This document shows, piece after piece, positions 8,579 to 16,563 of a stretch of 37,523 nucleotides of DNA. The notes below the pieces were generated by a model. That model saw only the letters and a program-made list of their open reading frames with translations, ran no database searches and was not told where the DNA came from. Made by a program: the position numbers and the translations under genes. Position 1 is the first letter of the stretch. The number at the start of each line of letters is the position of its first letter. The stretch comes from Bacteroidota bacterium (GTDB taxonomy: Bacteria; Bacteroidota; Bacteroidia; UBA8524), in NCBI GenBank assembly GCA_003531115.1, contig DQHT01000089.1, positions 7,576-45,098 on the forward strand, written 5' to 3'.

Positions 8579-8669
8579 GGAAAAGCGTTGGAAACGCTGG
8601 TATATTTTGGTTTTGGGATTGCTGATCCTCGAAATCGCGTTGGGCATTTATTTGAGTAAGCTCTATTGA
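8556..8669 (+). CDS. 37-residue single-helix membrane microprotein
   Basis: This small gene is easily missed. It starts inside the 3' end of the deacetylase gene (23-base overlap, other frame) and its TGA overlaps the symporter ATG as TGATG. The N-terminus is charged (MKEQEQTEEKRWKRW), followed by one hydrophobic helix of about 19 residues (YILVLGLLILEIALGIYL) and SKLY. The Trp/Arg/Lys belt before the helix suits a membrane interface and the positive-inside rule gives the N-terminus in the cytoplasm. It looks like a small accessory subunit of the following sodium symporter. No named family is claimed. The double overlap and clean membrane design make chance unlikely. Confidence 0.72.
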   Translation: MKEQEQTEEKRWKRWYILVLGLLILEIALGIYLSKLY

Positions 8670-10327
8670 TGGCGGCGCTCGATTGGTTTGTGTTGCTTGC
8701 AACCCTTGGCTTTATCCTCGTTTATGGAGTGCTCCGCACAAGAAAAAGTCATAACCTTTCCGGGTACTTAAAAGGAGGCAATACCGATAACTGGGCCACA
8801 GTTGGTCTATCCGTCATGGCGACCCAGGCGAGTGCCATTACTTTTTTATCGGCTACCGGACAGGGATATGAATCAGGCCTGAGTTTCGTTCAGTTCTATT
8901 TCGGACTTCCCCTTGCCATTGTATTGATCTGTTATGTGATCATTCCCATCTATTACCGGCTTAATGTTTTTACCGCATATGAGTACCTGGAACAACGCTT
9001 TGACCTGAAAACGCGGCTATTTACAGCGGGACTATTCCTTATTTCACGCGCGTTTGCGGCCGGTATTACCATTTTTGCACCCAGTATTGTTTTGTCTACC
9101 CTTTTTGGCTGGCCTTTGCATTTAACGAATATTGCGATCGGCCTTTTTGTGATCCTGTATACGGTTAGCGGCGGCACCAAGGCGGTGAGCATTACCCAGA
9201 AACAGCAAATGCTGGTGATTTTTTCCGGAATGTTTCTGGCCTTTTACCTGATCATCGACTCCCTTCCGCCAGAGGTAGGATTTAGTGAAGCCATGCACCT
9301 GGCCGGATTGGCGGGAAAACTTGAGGTCGTGGACCTCTCCTTTAATCCCGATACCCGTTATACCCTCTGGTCGGGTTTGTTGGGTGGGTTTTTTCTGTCG
9401 TTGAGTTATTTCGGTACGGATCAATCCCAGGTTCAGAGGTATATCTCGGCAAAAAATCCCGAGCAAAGCAAGCTGGGACTGTTATTTAATGCGGTACTCA
9501 AGATTCCCATGCAATTTTTTATCCTGCTCGTTGGAGTCATGCTTTTTGCCTTTTATCAATTTAAAGAGGTACCGCCCTATTTTAATGCCCAGCAAATGGA
9601 AAGGGCACTGCATACCGACAAGGGCGATTCGATCCGGATCATGGCAGAGGAATTAAAACAACTCGACAAAGCCAAAGAAACCCTGGCATTTCAGGCTGTT
9701 CAAAAAAAGCAGGAGCTTGAGTTTACTGCCATCCATATTCAAAGGGTTAAAAAACAGGCAGAATTCCGCCTTCTTTTAGGCCGGGCCCTTCCCGATGAAC
9801 AGATCAAGGATACCGATTATGTATTCCTCAACTATGTGCTGCATTATTTCCCGGCAGGCATTGTTGGTTTGTTGCTTGCAGTGATCCTGAGCGCTGCCAT
9901 GTCGTCGACCTCCGGTGAATTGAATGCACTGGCATCAACAGCCATGGTCGATTTTTATAAACGCCTGTCGCCCAAACTTCACAGCGATAGCCGGCAAGTA
10001 TTGATCTCGCGTTTGTTTACCCTTTTCTGGGGCTTGCTTGCGATAGGGTTTGCGCTGACCGCCAGTCTTTTTGAAAACCTCATTCAGTTGGTCAATATTA
10101 TCGGGTCACTTTTTTATGGAACCATTCTGGGCGTTTTTGTATGTGGATTTTTTATCAAAAAACTCCGCGCACAGGATGTTTTTCCCGCCGCCATCCTGGC
10201 CGAACTTGGGGTTTTAACGTGCTATTGGACTACCGACCTGAGTTTCCTTTGGCTGAATCCGATCGGTTGTGCGCTTGTCGTATTTATTGCTCTGATTATT
10301 AATAAGATATGGATTTCAGAAAAGTAA
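8669..10327 (+). CDS. Sodium:solute symporter (SSS family)
   Basis: A protein of 552 residues with about 13 membrane helices. Family marks include the N-terminal helix followed by NWATVGLSVMATQASAITF and the stretch SYFGTDQSQVQRYISAKN near residue 250, typical of SSS transporters that move sugars, sialic acid, amino acids or similar solutes with Na+. A charged, helical insertion at about 305-380 (many Lys, Glu and Gln) lies between membrane helices and may form a cytoplasmic coiled coil. The ATG at 8669 is preferred over the TTG one codon earlier because it gives a TGATG coupling with the microprotein. The location behind a secreted deacetylase suggests that it takes up the deacetylated product, which is an inference. 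Confidence 0.9.
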   Translation: MAALDWFVLLATLGFILVYGVLRTRKSHNLSGYLKGGNTDNWATVGLSVMATQASAITFLSATGQGYESGLSFVQFYFGLPLAIVLICYVIIPIYYRLNVFTAYEYLEQRFDLKTRLFTAGLFLISRAFAAGITIFAPSIVLSTLFGWPLHLTNIAIGLFVILYTVSGGTKAVSITQKQQMLVIFSGMFLAFYLIIDSLPPEVGFSEAMHLAGLAGKLEVVDLSFNPDTRYTLWSGLLGGFFLSLSYFGTDQSQVQRYISAKNPEQSKLGLLFNAVLKIPMQFFILLVGVMLFAFYQFKEVPPYFNAQQMERALHTDKGDSIRIMAEELKQLDKAKETLAFQAVQKKQELEFTAIHIQRVKKQAEFRLLLGRALPDEQIKDTDYVFLNYVLHYFPAGIVGLLLAVILSAAMSSTSGELNALASTAMVDFYKRLSPKLHSDSRQVLISRLFTLFWGLLAIGFALTASLFENLIQLVNIIGSLFYGTILGVFVCGFFIKKLRAQDVFPAAILAELGVLTCYWTTDLSFLWLNPIGCALVVFIALIINKIWISEK

Positions 10328-10339
10328 GAATAATTCCCG

Positions 10340-10347
10340 TAATTTCG
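10340..10347 (+). promoter_or_regulatory. Putative -7 element of the TerC gene
   Basis: TAATTTCG, 17 bases before the ATG at 10365. The same octamer recurs before several other genes in the window. Confidence 0.5.
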
Positions 10348-10364
10348 CCGCAATTAATACGTCT

Positions 10365-11090
10365 ATGATCGAACTTTTCAGTTCCAGCGCCGCCTGGATA
10401 TCTTTGCTTACCCTTACTTTGATGGAAATTGTATTGGGGATAGATAATGTCATTTTTATCTCCATTGTTTCCGGGAAACTTCCTGTCGAACAAAGAAAAC
10501 GCGCCCGGGCCATTGGTATTTTTCTGGCCCTGTTCATTCGTATTTTGCTATTGATGACCATCAGTTGGATTATCAGCCTGACCTTCCCTGTTTTCACTGC
10601 CTTTGGGAATGAGATCAGCTGGCGCGATATTATTTTAATGGCCGGAGGCTTGTTCCTGATCGGCAAAAGCACGAGTGAGATCCATCAGCGCATAACTGAA
10701 GGTGAGGAAGAGCATCTGCCCAATACGAAAAAAGGAGCCACATTTAAATCTATCGTTGGACAGATCATTGTGCTCGACGTTGTATTTTCATTTGATTCCA
10801 TCATCACCGCTGTCGGACTGGCTGATCATATCAGCATTATGGTTATTGCAGTTTTGATCTCAATGGGCATCATGTTCATTTTCGCCACACCAGTGAGTGA
10901 TTTCATCCATAAAAACCCGACCATGAAAATGTTGGCGCTTTCCTTTCTTATTATGATAGGAATGACCTTAATTGTTGAAGGCCTGGATGTACATTTACCC
11001 AAAGGATATGTCTATTTTGCCATGGCTTTCTCTCTCCTTGTCGAGACCCTGAACCTACGTTTGCGCAAAAAAGACGCGGCGCGGCGTTAA
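10365..11090 (+). CDS. TerC family integral membrane protein
   Basis: A protein of 241 residues with seven or so membrane helices. The two family motifs with intramembrane acidic residues are present: LMEIVLGIDNVIF near residues 19-31 and DVVFSFDSIITA near 139-150. TerC/Alx/MeeF relatives include metal exporters (manganese in several species) and proteins linked to tellurite resistance. No other ter gene is nearby, so a general metal-ion role is more likely than tellurite resistance. No yybP-ykoY manganese riboswitch can fit in the 37-base gap upstream. The chain ends in a basic tail (RLRKKDAARR). Confidence 0.88.
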   Translation: MIELFSSSAAWISLLTLTLMEIVLGIDNVIFISIVSGKLPVEQRKRARAIGIFLALFIRILLLMTISWIISLTFPVFTAFGNEISWRDIILMAGGLFLIGKSTSEIHQRITEGEEEHLPNTKKGATFKSIVGQIIVLDVVFSFDSIITAVGLADHISIMVIAVLISMGIMFIFATPVSDFIHKNPTMKMLALSFLIMIGMTLIVEGLDVHLPKGYVYFAMAFSLLVETLNLRLRKKDAARR

Positions 11091-11122
11091 AAAAAAGCCC
11101 CGTAACTTTTCAGAAACGGGGC
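11089..11122 (-). terminator. Terminator of the DUF2911 gene
   Basis: A seven-base stem (11097-11103 with 11116-11122, gccccgt/acggggc) is followed on the minus strand by an eight-base T-run at 11089-11096. It overlaps the stop codon of the convergent TerC gene. Confidence 0.8.
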
Positions 11123-11144
11123 GATCTATGAATCTGTGGGTTGT

Positions 11145-11975
11145 TTATTTCCAGGTATTCACGGCATTATCTACCTGGGCTTTCCAGAAGAATCCGTCAC
11201 CATCTTTTGCACCTAATTCCTGAGCTCTTTTTACCGTAGCCAAAGCGTTTACTTTGTCGCCTGACTTGTATTGGATCTGCGCTTTTATCCATAACACATA
11301 CCAGGAATCTTTGTTCATTTCATCGGCTGTGTTGATGTACTTCAAGGCCAAAGCCAGGTCACCTTCACTGTCGAGTATATATTGCGCTGAACGGGCGTAA
11401 TTTCTCCAAAGTCCGTTGAGAGTATTGTCGATGCTCTTCATGGCCTGTTCTTTGGTAGCCGTTTTAAAAGGAACGCTGATCTGAACGCTGGCCCATTCCA
11501 ATACAATATTTCCACCGTTATCATCGAAATCTGTGATCTGGAAATTCATCCGTTCACGTGGAGAACAAGTCCCGGCTTTCACCTGAATACGAACAGCATC
11601 TTCCTCTTTTTTATAATTGGAGGTTCCGCTTTGTTTGTAATTTTTGCTCAGGATAAAGGTCCATTCACTCTTACCAGGAATGGTAAAAATCGCATAAGTA
11701 CCGGCAGCAACCGCTGTTCCACCTATGGTCACGTCTTTGCTGAAGCTGATCTTGGTTGAAGAATTGGCACCTGTTCTCCAAAGTTCATTATACGGCACCA
11801 AAGCACCGAAAATTTCCCTTCCCTTTACTCCCGGAGCGCTATACTCGATCTTTACCTCGGTTATTCCAACGGTTTGCGTTACAGAAGCTGCCGGACTCGG
11901 TGCTGGAAGTTCTAATTGAGCCTGGGCACCTGCCATGGCTGTTAATGTGATAATAGATAAAATAAGTTTTTTCAT
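11145..11975 (-). CDS. DUF2911 domain protein with C-terminal TPR-like part
   Basis: A protein of 276 residues with a signal peptide (MKKLILSIITLTAMAGAQAQ). The DUF2911 domain covers about residues 25-190 and shows typical stretches (VEIEYSAP-like VKIEYSAPGVKGREIFG, GTYAIFTIPG, WTFILSKN). The last 90 residues (ALKYINTADEMNKDSW, ALATVKRAQELG) look like two tetratricopeptide-like helical pairs. DUF2911 has no known biochemical role; it is common in Bacteroidota and likely periplasmic. The open frame extends 35 codons upstream, but the signal peptide identifies the ATG at 11973-11975 as the start and the extension would overlap the DUF456 gene. A terminator follows. Confidence 0.88.
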   Translation of the reverse strand: MKKLILSIITLTAMAGAQAQLELPAPSPAASVTQTVGITEVKIEYSAPGVKGREIFGALVPYNELWRTGANSSTKISFSKDVTIGGTAVAAGTYAIFTIPGKSEWTFILSKNYKQSGTSNYKKEEDAVRIQVKAGTCSPRERMNFQITDFDDNGGNIVLEWASVQISVPFKTATKEQAMKSIDNTLNGLWRNYARSAQYILDSEGDLALALKYINTADEMNKDSWYVLWIKAQIQYKSGDKVNALATVKRAQELGAKDGDGFFWKAQVDNAVNTWK

Positions 11976-12037
11976 TGTAGCTACACTTAATAAGCCTGCA
12001 AGATTGATAAACTTTTTCAATCCTTCAAATACTATCG

Positions 12038-12511
12038 TCAGAATAACAGAAAAATAAGCTTGAACTGGAGGTAAAAACAAAAAGCCAATTTGAGAAATAC
12101 GCCGCTGAGGAAGCCTAGAAACGCAAAAAAAGCCGGTCTCAATGCGGCACCGGCCGATTTACCCGAATACATTTCGCCCAGCAAGGCACCGACAAAGGGT
12201 CCGAGGATGAGTCCCATGGGACCGGTAAACAATCCCGCTACCACCCCGATATTGGCCCCGTTGACCGCATATTTGGATCCTTTTCCATACCTGACCAGTA
12301 TACCCGGCAGGCCATAATCGGCGATCGTGATCAGGATCATGGCGATTCCGCTCATCCATAAAAAGGATTCAGTAAACTGCCATTCGGTGAAGAAATGGAT
12401 CAGCAGAATACCAACAAAAGCCAATGGAGGACCGGGCAATACAGGTAAAAAGCTACCCAGAATTCCGGCTCCGAGCAACACAAACGCAAGGATAAGAATC
12501 AGTATGTCCAT
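12038..12511 (-). CDS. DUF456 family membrane protein
   Basis: A protein of 157 residues with about four hydrophobic segments and glycine- and proline-rich turns (GILGSFLPVLPGPP, GLFTGPMGLILGPFVGALLGE), which mark the DUF456 family. No biochemical function is established. Start at the ATG 12509-12511, which overlaps the stop of the preceding gene as TAATG; the earlier TTG at 12520 is less likely. It is the second gene of a minus-strand pair with the histidine-containing membrane protein and ends 62 bases before the DUF2911 start. Confidence 0.85.
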   Translation of the reverse strand: MDILILILAFVLLGAGILGSFLPVLPGPPLAFVGILLIHFFTEWQFTESFLWMSGIAMILITIADYGLPGILVRYGKGSKYAVNGANIGVVAGLFTGPMGLILGPFVGALLGEMYSGKSAGAALRPAFFAFLGFLSGVFLKLAFCFYLQFKLIFLLF

Positions 12512-12960
12512 TAGTACCAACCTGCAACTGCAAACCGGAATGGCCAGGGAATACCAATAAGAATAAGAGCAAGGGTGATACTAAACCAGACTAAACGGGT
12601 TTGGAATGCGGCTTTGTCCGTTTTAGCTTTTTTGGCTTTAGCGTTGCCGATGGTTGCAAATACAACAGCCAGGATCATGAGGATCGGGTGTTCAAGCACA
12701 TAAAACCTGCTCGTGGCATTGCTGAACAATTCGGTTCCCTGTTCTTTAAAGGACTGGTACCATTGTGATTGAAAATACATGGCCAACCCAAGGATCAATT
12801 GCAGGTGCAAAGAAGCCACGGTAAAGGTTCCAACCGTTTTTAAACTTTTGAATGTTGAACCGTCTTTTTTACCTTTTATAGACGTATAAATCGCGTAAAT
12901 GAGGGCGAGAAGGACTACCCAACGGAGTCCGGAATGTGCGTGTACTAATCCTTGATACAT
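12511..12960 (-). CDS. Four-helix membrane protein with conserved-looking histidines (cytochrome b-like)
   Basis: A protein of 149 residues with four hydrophobic segments at about 11-28, 45-63, 88-106 and 123-141. Histidines lie at positions 7 and 9 (VHAHSGLRW), 52 (SLHLQL) and 91 (LEHPIL), near membrane boundaries or inside helices. Similar Bacteroidota proteins are often labelled cytochrome B, so heme binding is possible, but no classical di-heme motif can be shown. The gene has its own -7 element upstream and is translationally coupled to the DUF456 gene. Function unknown. Confidence 0.7.
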   Translation of the reverse strand: MYQGLVHAHSGLRWVVLLALIYAIYTSIKGKKDGSTFKSLKTVGTFTVASLHLQLILGLAMYFQSQWYQSFKEQGTELFSNATSRFYVLEHPILMILAVVFATIGNAKAKKAKTDKAAFQTRLVWFSITLALILIGIPWPFRFAVAGWY

Positions 12961-12976
12961 AAAGCTGAACTTTTTC

Positions 12977-12984
12977 CAAATATA
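12977..12984 (-). promoter_or_regulatory. -7 element of the histidine-rich membrane protein gene
   Basis: On the minus strand the octamer reads TATATTTG, a perfect match to TAnnTTTG, 16 bases before the ATG. Confidence 0.65.
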
Positions 12985-13010
12985 GGTATTCAGCTTAATC
13001 TGCCTATCCT

Positions 13011-13304
13011 TTAGTGGCTGCGAACGACCTGTTCGAGCTGTGATTTGGGAAGGACGCCTGATTGGCGCCAGACTTGCCTGCCCTCTTTAAATAAGATCAT
13101 GGTAGGAACTCCCTGGATCTGGTATTGAGCAGCCAGTTCGGGGTTGCGGTCTACATCGATCTTGACAATTTTGACCTCCTCCCCCAAATTTTCTTTTAAT
13201 TGATGGAGAATGGGTGCCAAAGCTTTGCAGGGACCACACCATTCCGCAGAAAAGTCGATCAATACTTTGGGATGAGAAGCGAGGATATCGTTAAAACTTG
13301 CCAT
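13011..13304 (-). CDS. trxA: Thioredoxin
   Basis: A protein of 97 residues with the active site WCGPC at 22-26, the preceding IDFSAEW strand and the cis-proline loop GVPT at 65-68. There is no signal peptide, so it acts in the cytoplasm as a general disulfide reductant. One known client in this window is ribonucleotide reductase, whose large subunit ends in a CxxC pair. It lacks a few N-terminal residues compared with E. coli TrxA (109 residues), which is common in short bacterial thioredoxins. Confidence 0.93.
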   Translation of the reverse strand: MASFNDILASHPKVLIDFSAEWCGPCKALAPILHQLKENLGEEVKIVKIDVDRNPELAAQYQIQGVPTMILFKEGRQVWRQSGVLPKSQLEQVVRSH

Positions 13305-13317
13305 GAACTACAGAGGT

Positions 13318-13325
13318 CAAATCCA
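13318..13325 (-). promoter_or_regulatory. Possible -7 element of trxA
   Basis: On the minus strand TGGATTTG, one base off TAnnTTTG, 13 bases before the ATG. The 190-base gap to the divergent gene holds no other feature besides that gene's own promoter. Confidence 0.4.
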
Positions 13326-13482
13326 ATTCCTTTTTACAATCTCCGCCATTGCGGCTTGATAAAGGCCAATTTGACAGGATATTTTTTCTGTTCCGGTAAA
13401 AAATTCAGAATTCAATCGACGTACTACCCCGTTGTACACATGCTTGGCGTAATTATTGATTTCCGAATTAGCGATTATCCCT

Positions 13483-13490
13483 TAATTTCG
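13483..13490 (+). promoter_or_regulatory. -7 element giving a probable leaderless mRNA
   Basis: TAATTTCG ends five bases before the ATG at 13496. With the usual distance from the -7 element to the transcript start, transcription would begin at or next to the A of the ATG. Confidence 0.6.
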
Positions 13491-13495
13491 ACCCT

Positions 13496-14989
13496 ATGAT
13501 AAGGAATCTACTAGCGTTTACACTCTTATTATCAACACTTTACATAAATGCCCAGGATAGTTCGGGCTATGAGATCCGTATTAAAATGGACGGATACACG
13601 GGCCAAAAGATGTTTCTCGGCAATTATTTTGGCGACAAAGAGTACCTGAAAGACTCGGCAACCATCGACAAAAAAGGATGGTTTGTATTCAAAGGAACCG
13701 AAAAACTCCCCTGCGGTATTTACAGTTTTATCAATGAAGAACGGAACGCCCGTATACTCGAATTTGTTGTCAATTCTGAGGACCAGCACTATTCGTTAAA
13801 AACAAAACATGATGATCCGGTTGCTGCTTTGGAAGTTAACGGATCAATGGACAACAAGCTGTTTTCCGATTATCAGAAATACATGATGAACAATGGGAAA
13901 AAGCGGATGGAATTGGGTCAACGGTATACGGAACTGCTTTCCATGAAATCGGATTCAGCAGCCATCTTAAAAAAACAGATCGAGGCGATGGATGAAGATT
14001 ATCAAAACTACCGCAATACCCTGATCGAAAAAAATCCGCAGAGTCTCACTGCCCGAATATTAAAAGCGCTCATCGAACCGGAGGTACCTGAGGCTCCTCT
14101 TCTGCCTGATGGAACACCGGACAAAGAATTTCAGTACCGGTATTATAAAGCTCATTATTGGGACAATGTCGATTTCACCGAAGATTGTCTGGTTCGTACG
14201 CCTTTTTTCCATAGCCGTTTGGAACGCTACATGACCAAAATGATTTTGCAAATTCCTGATTCTATCAACTACGAAGCCGACCAGCTTGTTGCAATGGCAA
14301 AAGGAAAAAAAGAACTTTATCATTATATCGTATGGTGGATCACCATGCATTATGAACGCAGCCAGTTTATGTGTATGGATGCCGTTCCCGTGCATATGTG
14401 GAAGAATTATTATGTATGGCCGGATGCCTTTTGGGTTGACACAACGACCATGACCCGGATCAAAGAACGTTTAAAAGTTATGGAGCCTTTGTGCTGCAAT
14501 AAGGTTACCCCTAACCTGGTAATGAAAGACACCGCGCATAAATACCGCTCACTTCATGCCGTTCAGGCCAAGTATACCGTGCTATTGTTCTGGGATCCGG
14601 ACTGCAGTCACTGTAAAAAGGAAATGCCGATCATCAAAAACATGTATGATTCCCTGCATTCTTATGGCGTAGAAGTTTATGCCGTTGGGGTGGAACAGGA
14701 ATACGACAAGTGGAAGCAGTTTATTATCGATAACAAACTTAACTGGATCAACGTGATTGACATCTACAATGAATCCAATTTCCGGGGACTCTATGATATT
14801 ACCAGCACGCCGGTTATCTACCTTCTGGACAGCAATAAACAGATCGTAGCCAAAAAGATGGGAGCCAAACAACTCAATGAAATTTTACTTCGTGAATTGG
14901 GCATCATCGACAGGAATACACCGTTACCTCCTGATGAGGATAAACATGTTGAACCCAACCCTTTGATGGAAACACGGCCTGAGAATTGA
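13496..14989 (+). CDS. Periplasmic DUF4369/DUF5106-type protein with TlpA-like thioredoxin domain
   Basis: A protein of 497 residues with a signal peptide (MIRNLLAFTLLLSTLYINAQ). The N-terminal 110 residues fit the DUF4369 beta module (MDGYTGQKMFLGNYFGDK), followed by an alpha-helical middle region (about 125-330, DUF5106-like) and a thioredoxin fold at about 345-475 with WDPDCSHC; the cysteines are 370 and 373. The order matches Bacteroidota envelope thioredoxin-like proteins that probably handle disulfides in the periplasm. The CSHC dipeptide differs from the CGPC of reducing thioredoxins. The C-terminal 25 residues are acidic and proline-rich. A terminator follows the stop. Confidence 0.85.
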   Translation: MIRNLLAFTLLLSTLYINAQDSSGYEIRIKMDGYTGQKMFLGNYFGDKEYLKDSATIDKKGWFVFKGTEKLPCGIYSFINEERNARILEFVVNSEDQHYSLKTKHDDPVAALEVNGSMDNKLFSDYQKYMMNNGKKRMELGQRYTELLSMKSDSAAILKKQIEAMDEDYQNYRNTLIEKNPQSLTARILKALIEPEVPEAPLLPDGTPDKEFQYRYYKAHYWDNVDFTEDCLVRTPFFHSRLERYMTKMILQIPDSINYEADQLVAMAKGKKELYHYIVWWITMHYERSQFMCMDAVPVHMWKNYYVWPDAFWVDTTTMTRIKERLKVMEPLCCNKVTPNLVMKDTAHKYRSLHAVQAKYTVLLFWDPDCSHCKKEMPIIKNMYDSLHSYGVEVYAVGVEQEYDKWKQFIIDNKLNWINVIDIYNESNFRGLYDITSTPVIYLLDSNKQIVAKKMGAKQLNEILLRELGIIDRNTPLPPDEDKHVEPNPLMETRPEN

Positions 14990-15015
14990 GTTTTGAACTT
15001 TTTTATTCTAAAAAG

Positions 15016-15039
15016 AGCCTCCTTAGTGGGGCTTTTTTT
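15016..15039 (+). terminator. Terminator after the TlpA-like gene
   Basis: A six-base stem (15016-15021 with 15028-15033, one G-U pair) and a seven-base T-run. A run of A lies before it. It makes the apparent TTG-started frame that crosses it at 14993-15190 unlikely to be a gene. Confidence 0.75.
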
Positions 15040-15491
15040 GTGGATATCCTTCGGGGCCACATTTTTGAAAGGTCCGGCTGAATTTATGACTCTCGGGTCA
15101 CATCATTTTTTCCTGATTTTATTACAATTAAGCGGAAAACGTTTGCTCCAGCGTACGTTTTTGCTGTACTCAAAACACCACAGTCATTAAAACGCCGGCA
15201 GCCCTTGCTGCCATTGCCCCGAAACCAATTTTGTTATTCCACAAGGGCCAATAGAAATTATTACCTCACAAAGGATGTTGGTAATTTCACCCTAATATTC
15301 ACAAGCCTTTAATACTGCTGACCGCCTCGTGTTGAAAAAATAAGACAGACCCTCTTCTTTCAACAGATGTGAACAACTAGAGATTGAAAGAACGGGTAAT
15401 AAGGTTGAAAATTTGAAGTACGCTAATCGACCCGATAGCCACCTTTGATCTCTACCAGATAAAGGGCTCATAATTTAACTATTACAGGGAT
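15040..15491. other. Gene-free region upstream of nrdBA with several hairpins
   Basis: No convincing coding sequence on either strand. Visible structures: a terminator-like hairpin AAAACGT/ACGTTTT (15136-15142 with 15155-15161, then T residues); a perfect 6-bp hairpin GGCAGC-CCTT-GCTGCC (15197-15212); and an 8-bp pairing TGTTGAAA with TTTCAACA (15330-15337 with 15358-15365). The TTTCAAC arm could instead pair with a second GTTGAAA at 15404-15410. A near-consensus -7 octamer CACCTTTG lies at 15440-15447, with TTTG at 15412-15415 upstream. The region probably holds the nrdBA promoter and a structured leader; no known riboswitch was recognised. Confidence 0.5.
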
Positions 15492-16508
15492 ATGAATACC
15501 ACAATGGAACAAGGCAACAGCGCGACGACTTCGCAGAACGAACCCATTTTAAGAGAAAACAAAGATCGTTTTGTTATTTTCCCCATACAGCATTCCGATA
15601 TTTGGGAATATTACAAAAAGGCACAGGCGAGCTTCTGGACCGCTGAAGAGCTTGATCTGCACACAGACCTCGATCATTGGGCAAATAAGCTTAACGAGGA
15701 CGAAAAGCACTTTATAAAGCATGTTTTGGCCTTCTTCGCTGCCAGCGATGGTATCGTGAATGAAAACCTGGCTGAAAACTTCGTTGCGGAGGTACAATAT
15801 CCGGAGGCTAAATTTTTCTATGGATTTCAGATCGCGATGGAAAATATCCATAGCGAAACCTATTCCCTGTTGATCGATACCTATATCAAAGACCCAAAGG
15901 AAAAGGATATGCTCTTTCACGCCATTGACACCCTCGACTGTGTGAAGAAAAAAGCGGATTGGGCCTTACGCTGGATAGAAAACGCTTCATTTGCTGAAAG
16001 GCTGGTTGCCTTTGCCGCAGTTGAAGGAATTTTCTTCTCCGGAAGCTTCTGCTCCATCTTTTGGCTTAAAAACCGGGGCTTAATGCCGGGGTTAAGCTTC
16101 TCTAACGAATTGATCTCCCGGGATGAAGGCCTGCATTGCGATTTTGCCTGTCACCTCTATACGAAACACCTGGTAGAAAAACTTCCAACCGAACGTGTTC
16201 GCCAAATCATTATGGATGCAGTCGAAATCGAAAAAGATTTTGTGACCGATGCCTTGCCAGTTCGCCTGATCGGAATGAATGCCGACCTGATGAAGCAGTA
16301 TATCGAGTTTGTTGCCGACCGTTTATTGATGGAACTCGGCTGCAAAAAAGAATACGGCAGTACCAATCCCTTTTCATTTATGGAAATGATCTCCCTGCAG
16401 GGAAAAACCAACTTCTTCGAAAAAAGGGTTGGTGAATACCAAAAAGCCGGAGTCATGAATACCAAAAATCCGGAATCAAATAAATTCAGCTTAGACGCTG
16501 ATTTTTAA
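15492..16508 (+). CDS. nrdB: Class Ia ribonucleotide reductase, small subunit
   Basis: A protein of 338 residues that houses the di-iron tyrosyl-radical cofactor. The metal ligands are all visible: Asp86 ([10 protein letters not shown]), Glu117 and His120 (ENIHSETYS), Glu178 (VEGIFF), Glu212 and His215 (DEGLHCDF). The radical tyrosine is Tyr124, with the E-x2-H-x3-Y spacing of eukaryote-like R2 proteins. The C-terminal tail (FSLDADF) resembles the R2 peptide that docks on the large subunit. The first 15 residues are probably disordered; MEQGNS, four codons later, is an alternative start. nrdA follows after 55 bases, an order (B before A) that implies a common mRNA. Confidence 0.96.
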   Translation: MNTTMEQGNSATTSQNEPILRENKDRFVIFPIQHSDIWEYYKKAQASFWTAEELDLHTDLDHWANKLNEDEKHFIKHVLAFFAASDGIVNENLAENFVAEVQYPEAKFFYGFQIAMENIHSETYSLLIDTYIKDPKEKDMLFHAIDTLDCVKKKADWALRWIENASFAERLVAFAAVEGIFFSGSFCSIFWLKNRGLMPGLSFSNELISRDEGLHCDFACHLYTKHLVEKLPTERVRQIIMDAVEIEKDFVTDALPVRLIGMNADLMKQYIEFVADRLLMELGCKKEYGSTNPFSFMEMISLQGKTNFFEKRVGEYQKAGVMNTKNPESNKFSLDADF

Positions 16509-16563
16509 CCCTGTTCAGAACCTGGAATTATTATTATAAACCCGCTATTATCAGAAAACCGCT

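Noticed and set aside
8666..8668. TTG as start of the sodium symporter.
   Set aside because: The following ATG gives a TGATG overlap with the microprotein and a usual start codon.
10365..11090. Tellurite-resistance operon.
   Set aside because: Only a TerC-type protein is present, without terZABDEF genes; TerC homologues are widespread metal-related membrane proteins.
11976..12080. N-terminal extension of the DUF2911 gene.
   Set aside because: The signal peptide starts at the ATG at 11975, and the extension overlaps the DUF456 coding region.
14993..15190. A 65-codon frame starting with TTG after the TlpA-like gene.
   Set aside because: It runs through a terminator hairpin and T-run, has a rare start codon and low-complexity content.
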